Source: CAMCSH01 sp043748535
GTDB lineage: Bacteria; Verrucomicrobiota; Lentisphaeria; Lentisphaerales; Lentisphaeraceae
NCBI GenBank assembly: GCA_043748535.1
Contig: JAYTMY010000040.1
Coordinates: 1 to 7,362 of the forward strand
Length of the DNA stretch: 7,362 nt
Direction of reading: 5' to 3'
Shown here: positions 1 through 4,736 of the stretch, piece by piece
Layout: each line of letters opens with the position of its first letter
Numbering within the stretch: position 1 is the first letter of the stretch
Program-made: the position numbers and the translations under genes
The notes under the pieces: generated by a model
Told to the model about the DNA's origin: nothing
The model's database searches: none
What the model saw: only the letters and a program-made list of their open reading frames with translations

Positions 1-243
1 GCGGGCCTCGGCGATCTGGCGGTGCAGGGTGTCGCGGCAGGTCGGGGTCTGGAGGGCGCTGAGCGCGGTCAGTTTGTCGCCGATGTCCGCGGCGCTGAGG
101 CTGTCGGCGTCGAGCTGCTGCAGCGCTTCGCGGTAGCCGGCGGGCAGGGCGGAAACAGCTTGGGCTGGGGCTGCGACTTCGCTCGCGCCAAACATGGGCA
201 GGCCAAGCCACAGAAGCATCCCGACGCAGACTCTTGTTGTCAT
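1..243 (-). CDS. Secreted protein of unknown function, N-terminal part (runs off the window)
   Basis: I do not recognise the family. The 81 visible residues start at an ATG (243-241) preceded by a good Shine-Dalgarno sequence, GAGGTGAAAG, directly upstream. The N-terminus looks like a Sec signal peptide: MTTR, then a hydrophobic stretch VCVGMLLWLGLPMFGA, then a small-residue region (SEVAAPAQA) that offers AXA-type cleavage sites near residues 20 and 29. The mature part that can be seen is Ala/Leu/Asp/Gln-rich and probably helical (for example QQLDADSLSAADIGDKL), with one Cys near residue 71. It is therefore probably exported to the periplasm or beyond. It lies 57 nt after the HA-repeat reading frame on the same strand and may have its own promoter in that gap. 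The frame is open to the window edge with no stop. Start and export are fairly sure; function is unknown. Confidence 0.75.
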   Translation of the reverse strand, partial: MTTRVCVGMLLWLGLPMFGASEVAAPAQAVSALPAGYREALQQLDADSLSAADIGDKLTALSALQTPTCRDTLHRQIAEAR

Positions 244-248
244 CTTTC

Positions 249-300
249 ACCTCGTGTTGATGAGCTAAGATACAACACAAACGACAAAATCAACAGAGGT
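249..300 (-). promoter_or_regulatory. Imperfect 12-bp inverted repeat covering the Shine-Dalgarno of the downstream secreted-protein gene
   Basis: On the minus strand ACCTC-TGTTGAT (300-289) pairs with ATCAACA-GAGGT (295-289 partner at 261-255, then 253-249), with one bulged base at 254 and a 27-nt loop (288-262). The 5' arm begins directly after the TGA of the HA-repeat frame. The 3' arm contains the GAGGT of the ribosome binding site for the gene at 243. The loop holds a weak -10-like TATCTT (272-267), with TTGATT (293-288) a poorly spaced -35 candidate. Pairing is read directly from the sequence; a promoter and a role in blocking translation of read-through RNA are inference. There is no U-tract, so it does not look like an intrinsic terminator. 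Confidence 0.4.
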
Positions 301-1512
301 TCAGGAGTTTGCTTCCGTCCAGACCCAGCCGGGGAGGGATTCGAGGGATTGGCGGCGCTCGTCGGGGAGCTTGCCGGCGTGGTAATCCCGGCGATTGCGG
401 CAGATCCACGCACGAAGCGAGAGGGCGCTGGCTCGACTTGGCAAGTCGCCGTGTTTCTGCAGGTAGTGTTTGAGCTCGGCAAAACTTTGCGTCCACGACT
501 TGTGGGGAGTAAAAGATTCTCGCCAGAACCAGCCAGGCAGGCTCTCAAGAAGGCGGCATTGTGCGGTGGAGAGTCGGCCTTCGTTCTGGAGAATGCGTTG
601 GTCGAGGCACCAGCGTCGCTTGGTGCGGCTCAGTTTGGCTTCCGGCACTTTGTCGCTGCCGAGCTCGGCTTTGAGTTCTTCAAAGCGGTGCATCCAGGGG
701 CGTTTCTCCGGGCGAGTGGGCGGGTTCCACTTCCAGCCGGGGAGAGACTCTAGCAAGGGGCGGCGTTCGGCCAAGAGTATGCCCTTGGCCTCGTTGTAGC
801 GCTGGGTGCCGCACCAAGCGCCCAAGGAAGCACTGGCCGGCGGGTATTTGCCGTGGAGGCGGAGGAAGTCCTTCACTTGCTCGAAACGATCCTGCCAGGA
901 TTCTTGTCCCCAAGACCACTCGGGCAGAGCTTCGAGAAGACGACGGCGGTCATCGCGGAACTTGCCTTTGGCGAAAAGGCTGCGCTGGGTGTGACTCCAA
1001 GAGCCCAGATCGGGCATGTGCGAGACGGGGACTCTGCCGTGTTCGCGACAATAGGTTTTCAGCTTTTCATACTGACCGAGCCAAATGCTTTGAAAGACTT
1101 TGGATTGATTGGTCTCGGCGGGCTTGGGCGGCTTGGGCGGCTTGGGCAGCTTAGGCAGCTTAGGCGGCTTGGGCGGCTTGGGCGGCTTAGGCAGCTTAGG
1201 CAGCTTGGGCGGCTTGGGCAGCTTGGGCGGCTTAGGCAGCTTGGGCGGCTTGGGCGGCTTAGGCGGCTTAGGCAGCTTGGGCGGCTTGGGCGGCTTGGGC
1301 GACTTAGGCGGCTTGGGCGGCTGTCTCCAGCTCCATTCCGGCAGGGCTTCGAGAAGGTGGCGGCGATCTTCGCGGAGCTGGCCTTTGGCAAAGCGTTTGC
1401 GCTGGGCGAAAGACCAAGGACCCAGACTGGGGATGACTGCGACGGGCATCCTGTGGTGCTCAATGGAATAAGCTTTGAGCTTTTCATACTGAGAGAGCCA
1501 CAGGCTATCCAA
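301..1512 (-). CDS. Helicase-associated (HA) domain repeat protein, C-terminal part after an in-frame stop
   Basis: This is the larger part of a reading frame cut by a TAG at 1540-1542. Numbered from a TTG at 1512, its 403 residues hold five HA-type modules (Pfam 'Helicase associated domain' pattern: W..rFeeLK.y...HG..P......LG.W...QR...GkL...R..LLEsLPGW.W) at about 2-62, 142-201, 205-262, 272-330 and 339-398. Residues 65-130 are 22 triplets of PPK/LPK/SPK, a basic extended linker. The family is predicted to be three-helical and to bind nucleic acid, usually at the C-terminus of bacterial helicases; no helicase motif is present here. Modules 1 and 2 of this part are about two-thirds identical, so they are a recent duplication. 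The frame continues unbroken upstream through 1539 to the stop. The TTG start has no visible ribosome binding site and is only a place-holder. Either this is the back of a broken gene or it is reached by stop read-through. Module assignment is fairly sure; expression is uncertain. Confidence 0.65.
   Translation of the reverse strand: MDSLWLSQYEKLKAYSIEHHRMPVAVIPSLGPWSFAQRKRFAKGQLREDRRHLLEALPEWSWRQPPKPPKSPKPPKPPKLPKPPKPPKPPKLPKPPKLPKPPKLPKLPKPPKPPKPPKLPKLPKPPKPPKPAETNQSKVFQSIWLGQYEKLKTYCREHGRVPVSHMPDLGSWSHTQRSLFAKGKFRDDRRRLLEALPEWSWGQESWQDRFEQVKDFLRLHGKYPPASASLGAWCGTQRYNEAKGILLAERRPLLESLPGWKWNPPTRPEKRPWMHRFEELKAELGSDKVPEAKLSRTKRRWCLDQRILQNEGRLSTAQCRLLESLPGWFWRESFTPHKSWTQSFAELKHYLQKHGDLPSRASALSLRAWICRNRRDYHAGKLPDERRQSLESLPGWVWTEANS
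1123..1320 (-). repeat. 9-bp tandem array, 22 units, coding for (P/L/S)PK triplets
   Basis: Twenty-two uninterrupted 9-bp units lie inside the HA-repeat frame. On the coding strand the consensus is CCGCCCAAG. The lysine codon is always AAG. All differences between units are C/T changes: CCG to CTG (Leu), CCG to TCG (Ser), and CCC to CCT (silent). That uniformity suggests recent expansion by slippage or recombination followed by C-to-T changes. The encoded peptide is a proline-rich, strongly basic linker between two closely related HA modules. Confidence 0.9.
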
Positions 1513-1533
1513 TACGGCGGATCGGTTTGGCTT

Positions 1534-1578
1534 GAGCTGCTAGGGCTGCTTGGGCTGCTTGGGCTGCTTGGGCTGCTT
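1534..1578 (-). repeat. Short 9-bp tandem array (KQP units) containing the in-frame TAG
   Basis: Four perfect copies of AAGCAGCCC on the coding strand (1578-1543) encode Lys-Gln-Pro four times. The next 9 bases (1542-1534) are TAGCAGCTC, a degenerate fifth unit with two substitutions: AAG to TAG (the stop) and CCC to CTC. The stop therefore sits inside a linker repeat, not in a folded module, and the frame resumes beyond it without a shift. Confidence 0.9.
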
Positions 1579-2016
1579 ATTGAGTCCGGCTGGGGGGCTG
1601 GCATCGGTGATGCGCCAAGACCAGCCGGGCAAGGATTCGAGCCGCAAACGGCGGGATTCGGTCAGATCGCCGCGGATGTTATAGCGACGCTGCTCGTTGC
1701 ACCAGTTCAGTAAATCCCTAGGCATTGCGGAATCGGTGCCGCTCGTGAGGAGAAGGGATTCCAGCTTGTCGAAGTGGCCCCACCACAGATTCTTGGTCCA
1801 TTTCCAGAAGGGTATTTGATTCAAGGCGCTTCGCAATTCGTGGGACAAACGGCCCTCCGCGGCGCGGATTTCCAAACGCCAGCGCCAGCGGCCAACGGGT
1901 AGTTCCTGCTCGGTTTCATCGAACTCAGGCAGCCGGCCTTGGCGTTGGCAGAAAGAGAGAAGAGCATTCAGGAATTGGCGGCTTTCGCCATTCATTTGAC
2001 TCATGGGGGCGTTCAT
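1540..2016 (-). CDS. HA-domain repeat protein, N-terminal part ending at an in-frame TAG
   Basis: This 158-residue product starts at ATG 2016-2014, which overlaps the lepB TGA (2015-2013) as ATGA, so its translation is probably coupled to lepB. A purine-rich AGAG lies directly before the ATG. The frame is open further up to 2100, but that extension lies inside lepB and reads as an Arg-rich shadow, so I reject it. Two HA-type modules are visible: a divergent one at about residues 12-73 ending IPFWKW, and a clearer one at 77-134 ending LESLPGWSW. After a short spacer come four Lys-Gln-Pro units and the TAG. Beyond the stop the same frame continues for 412 codons with five further HA modules. 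The intact product would thus have about 570 residues and seven modules. The role is unknown; nucleic-acid binding is inferred from the family. Module 1 could be questioned because it lacks the LPGW motif. Confidence 0.65.
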   Translation of the reverse strand: MNAPMSQMNGESRQFLNALLSFCQRQGRLPEFDETEQELPVGRWRWRLEIRAAEGRLSHELRSALNQIPFWKWTKNLWWGHFDKLESLLLTSGTDSAMPRDLLNWCNEQRRYNIRGDLTESRRLRLESLPGWSWRITDASPPAGLNKQPKQPKQPKQP

Positions 2017-3539
2017 CTCTTGCCGCAGGGTCCGAAGTGTTCGCCGAAGGGCCAGAAGACGAAGAGGGCGGTGCCGATGAGGTTTTTGCGGGGAACGCAA
2101 CCGAAGAAGCGGCAGTCGGTGGAGTTGTCGGTGTTGTCGCCCATGAGGAAGTAGGTATTGCTGGGAAGGGTGTATTCCATGCTGTCGTTCGGGCCGTTGA
2201 CGATGTGCAGTCCGTCGGCGCGGAGCAAGTCGACGAAGACCCAGCCTTCTTCGGGGCTGTGGCGGAAGTGTGCGGTCAGGTCGAGATAGCTGACTTCAAA
2301 CTGGCCATTGGGCAGGAGGATGGCCTTGGCCCCGCTGCTTTCATCGCGATACTCCTTGCCAGCCCAAGTCAAATCCATCGGCTCGCCGAAGCGACTGCTG
2401 CTAAAATGGAGACTGCGGTTTTCTGGCTTGCTCGAGCCGGTCGAGCGGTCGATGACGTTGAGGGTCAGGCCGAGACCGGTTTCGGGGTCGACACAAGACC
2501 AGCCGTGATAGCCGGGGCTACTGGTGGCGATCTTGCGCAGAGCTTCGCCGTCTTTTTCGGAGCCGAGGAGGCGGAAGGTTGAGCTGCCGACTTCTTTGAC
2601 TTCGAGGCGGCGGTCGCGGTTGAGACGCAGGGTTTCACCGGGCAGGCCGATGAGGCGTTTGACGTAGAATTGGCCTTCGAGGGGAACGCCGTTGTAGGTC
2701 CTCAGTCCGGCAGTTTCGAAGATGGTGATTTCGCCGCGACGGGGCTCGCGGAAATTGTAGCTGATGCGATCGACAAAGAGGCGATCGCCGGATTCCTGCC
2801 AGCCACGGTAAATGACCTCGCCTTGATGGGCTTGGAAATGGGAATTGAAGCCATCGCCACGGCCGCCGAAGTTCTTACCGAAATCATTGATGATGCCGGG
2901 AAACTGGAAGGTCTGAGTGCCCTTGTCGACGCTGATTTGCAAGCGGTCGCTGAGAATGCTTAGCGGCGGCACGAGGGAGTTTTTCTGCACTTCAATTTGC
3001 CCCTTCAGCTCTGTCTGCGCGAGCCATTCGAAGTAGCGCTTGCCGTAGTAAAGGGTGTCGAGGTGGCCGCGCCAGGAGGCGGGCAAGGCCTCTTGCGAGC
3101 GCCGGACGTTGACGCCGTTGAGGGTCGGCTGCATCGAGCCGGTGGGGATGACGAAGGGCTGGGCGACGAGGGAGCGCACGGCGAAGGCGAGGGCGAAGGC
3201 GACGACGAGGGTTTCGGTGCCTTCGGAGAGGCGGCTGCGGGTGGTCACCGGGAAGAGCCCGGCGAGAAGCTCGTTGTGTTCATTGATCACCGACTCGGCG
3301 GCGGCGCCGCGGAGGCCATCAGCGGCGGCTTTTTCGATGCTCGCGGCGGCGTCTTCGAGGGCCTTGATCCGGGCCGCGTCGAGGATGTCGCGGTCGTGGC
3401 GGAGTTTATGGCGGCAGGCCCGGGCGAAATCCTTCAGCTTGTCCCGCCAGAAGAGGAAGGGAATCAGCGGCCAGCGGCCCTGGATGAACCAGAGGATGCC
3501 GAGGACGAGAAGGATGTCGAGCAGAGTGGTGCGACTCAT
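2013..3539 (-). CDS. lepB: Type I signal peptidase (S26 family), unusually long
   Basis: This inner-membrane Ser/Lys protease removes signal peptides from Sec- and Tat-exported proteins on the outer face of the membrane. In the 508 residues I see a first membrane segment at about 5-20, then a charged, probably coiled region (about 33-95, rich in Ala, Glu, Lys and Arg), and a second membrane segment at about 109-125. The nucleophile motif IPTGSMQPTL follows (Ser135), then the general-base motif FYVKRLIGLPGE (Lys294) and the C-terminal box MGDNTDNSTDCRFFG..P at about 466-483. Escherichia coli LepB is about 324 residues. The extra length here comes from the N-terminal linker and from insertions between the Ser and Lys boxes (about 145-255) and after the Lys box (about 305-460). 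The ATG at 3539 has no clear Shine-Dalgarno. The stop overlaps the start of the HA-repeat gene by 4 nt. All catalytic motifs are intact, so the call is secure. Confidence 0.95.
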   Translation of the reverse strand: MSRTTLLDILLVLGILWFIQGRWPLIPFLFWRDKLKDFARACRHKLRHDRDILDAARIKALEDAAASIEKAAADGLRGAAAESVINEHNELLAGLFPVTTRSRLSEGTETLVVAFALAFAVRSLVAQPFVIPTGSMQPTLNGVNVRRSQEALPASWRGHLDTLYYGKRYFEWLAQTELKGQIEVQKNSLVPPLSILSDRLQISVDKGTQTFQFPGIINDFGKNFGGRGDGFNSHFQAHQGEVIYRGWQESGDRLFVDRISYNFREPRRGEITIFETAGLRTYNGVPLEGQFYVKRLIGLPGETLRLNRDRRLEVKEVGSSTFRLLGSEKDGEALRKIATSSPGYHGWSCVDPETGLGLTLNVIDRSTGSSKPENRSLHFSSSRFGEPMDLTWAGKEYRDESSGAKAILLPNGQFEVSYLDLTAHFRHSPEEGWVFVDLLRADGLHIVNGPNDSMEYTLPSNTYFLMGDNTDNSTDCRFFGCVPRKNLIGTALFVFWPFGEHFGPCGKR

Positions 3540-3549
3540 GGAGGTCCGA

Positions 3550-3675
3550 AGGGTTTTAAGAGTTGTAAGGGTTGGAAGGGTTTTAGGGGTTGGAAGGGGG
3601 CAGGGGACGCAGGGGTTTTAGATGGGAAGAGACATAAAACCCCTAAAACCCCTAAAACCCTTCCACCCCCTAAAA
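3550..3675. repeat. 9-bp G-rich units facing their reverse complement between ilvE and lepB
   Basis: On the plus strand 3550-3594 divides into five 9-bp units of the form (A/G)GGGTTNNA, one of them AGAGTTGTA. From 3635 to 3675 the complementary form appears, including AAAACCCCT twice in a row (3636-3653). The arms make a perfect 19-bp inverted repeat (3573-3591 with 3647-3665) and an inner 10-bp one (3611-3620 with 3635-3644, 14-nt loop). Each arm has at least four G-runs on its own strand, so it could also form G-quadruplexes. No U-tract follows, so a classical terminator is not supported. The role is unknown: a transcript end, an insulator or a mobile intergenic repeat are possible. Confidence 0.8.
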
Positions 3676-3685
3676 CCCGGGTTTT
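3672..3685 (-). repeat. 14-bp perfect palindrome directly after the ilvE stop codon
   Basis: AAAACCCGGGTTTT occupies the bases directly following the ilvE TGA (3688-3686). It has no loop, so it is more likely part of the adjoining GGGTTTTA repeat family, or a protein site, than a terminator hairpin. Confidence 0.6.
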
Positions 3686-4705
3686 TCAGCCCTTCACCGA
3701 CACGCACCAGCCGTGTTTGTCGGGGGCTTCGCCGTACTGGATCGCCTGGAGGGCGCGGTAGAGCTGTTCGAAGCGCGGGTGGACCTGGCCATTGCTTTTG
3801 TAGAGCTCGGTGCCGGAGGTGGTGACGATGCGGTTGATCGGGTTGAGGACGACGGCGGTGCCGCAGGCGGCGATGCCTTCGAAATCCTTGATTTCGGCGG
3901 CTTCGACGGGACGGCGCAGGGTCTTCATGCCGAGGTCGGTGGCGAGCTGGATCAGAGCCTTGTTGGTGACCGAGGGCAGGATGGTCGGCGACGAGGGGGT
4001 GATGTAGGTATCGGCCTTGATGCCGACGAAGTTGGAGGTACCGAACTCGTCGATGTAGCGGTGCTCTTTGGCATCGAGGTAGAGGTTGACGGGGAAGCCG
4101 GCGTCCTTGGCGATGTGGTAGGGCTTGAGACCGGCGGCGTAGTTGCCGCCGACCTTGACGTTGCCGGTGCCCATCGGCGCGGCGCGGTCGTAGCCGTCGA
4201 CGATCATGGCGTCGACCATTTGCAGGCCGCCTTTGTAGTAGGCACCGACCGGGACGGCGATGACGATGAAGGTGTATTCCTCGGCGGGCTGGACGCCCAT
4301 GCGCGGGCCGGTGCCGATGAGCAGCGGACGCAGGTACATCGAGGCGCCGTTGCCGTAGGGCGGCAGGAAATCGAGGTTGGCTTCGACGGCCATCTGGCAA
4401 GCTTTGATGAAGAGTTCTTCGGGGACGACGGCCATCTCGGTGCGTTCGGCGGAGGAGCCCATGCGGGCGCAGTTGGCATCGGGGCGGAAGATGCGGATTT
4501 GGCCATCTTTGCCGCGGAAGGCCTTGAGACCTTCAAACGCAGTCTGGCCGTAGTGCAGGGCGGTGGCAGCGATGTGGATCTTCAGGTAGGGCTCGCCGGG
4601 GACGACTTCAGGGGTGGACCAGCGGCCGTTGCTCCAGACGGATTTGATGTGGGCATTGACGTCGCGATAAGTGAAGCCGAGGTTGGGCCAGTCGAGGTTC
4701 TGCAT
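3686..4705 (-). CDS. ilvE: Branched-chain amino acid aminotransferase
   Basis: This PLP enzyme of fold type IV carries out the last step of valine, leucine and isoleucine synthesis and the first step of their breakdown, using glutamate/2-oxoglutarate as the other pair. The 339 residues follow the long (eukaryote-like) BCAT form. They include YGQTAFEGLKAFRG (52-65), the PLP-lysine segment GNVKVGGNYAAGLK (Lys184), EFGTSNFVGI (220-229), the 2-oxo-acid/phosphate region IAACGTAVVLNPI (278-290) and the family-typical tail ALQAIQYGEAPDKHGW. The ATG at 4705 gives the expected N-terminus. The frame is open much further upstream, but only as a shadow of trpE. A weak GGAAAA lies a few bases before the ATG. 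It is 31 nt after trpE on the same strand, with no terminator between, so the two are probably co-transcribed. No damage is seen. Confidence 0.95.
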   Translation of the reverse strand: MQNLDWPNLGFTYRDVNAHIKSVWSNGRWSTPEVVPGEPYLKIHIAATALHYGQTAFEGLKAFRGKDGQIRIFRPDANCARMGSSAERTEMAVVPEELFIKACQMAVEANLDFLPPYGNGASMYLRPLLIGTGPRMGVQPAEEYTFIVIAVPVGAYYKGGLQMVDAMIVDGYDRAAPMGTGNVKVGGNYAAGLKPYHIAKDAGFPVNLYLDAKEHRYIDEFGTSNFVGIKADTYITPSSPTILPSVTNKALIQLATDLGMKTLRRPVEAAEIKDFEGIAACGTAVVLNPINRIVTTSGTELYKSNGQVHPRFEQLYRALQAIQYGEAPDKHGWCVSVKG

Positions 4706-4736
4706 GGAATTTTCCGTATTTCTGTGGTGAAATTTT

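Noticed and set aside
22..753. Plus-strand 243-residue open frame
   Set aside because: It runs antisense across the secreted-protein start, the intergenic gap and three different HA modules, and has no family motif.
1123..1320. CRISPR-like array
   Set aside because: Units are 9 bp and directly abut with no spacers, and they encode a continuous peptide linker.
853..1713. Plus-strand open frame rich in Gly-Arg-Leu repeats
   Set aside because: It is the antisense of the HA-repeat frame. The repeats mirror the PPK array, and the minus frame shows recognisable HA motifs on both sides.
2017..2100. Upstream extension of the HA-repeat frame inside lepB
   Set aside because: The added 28 residues are Arg/Pro-rich and only mirror lepB codons in another phase; the ATGA overlap start at 2016 is simpler.
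3573..3665. Classical intrinsic terminator for ilvE
   Set aside because: The inverted repeat is long, but the loop is large and no run of U follows the 3' arm on the minus strand.
2997..3761. Plus-strand 254-residue acidic open frame ending in KGF/KGW repeats
   Set aside because: It is antisense to the lepB N-terminal half and runs through the intergenic 9-bp array; it has no motif or ribosome binding site that would support it.
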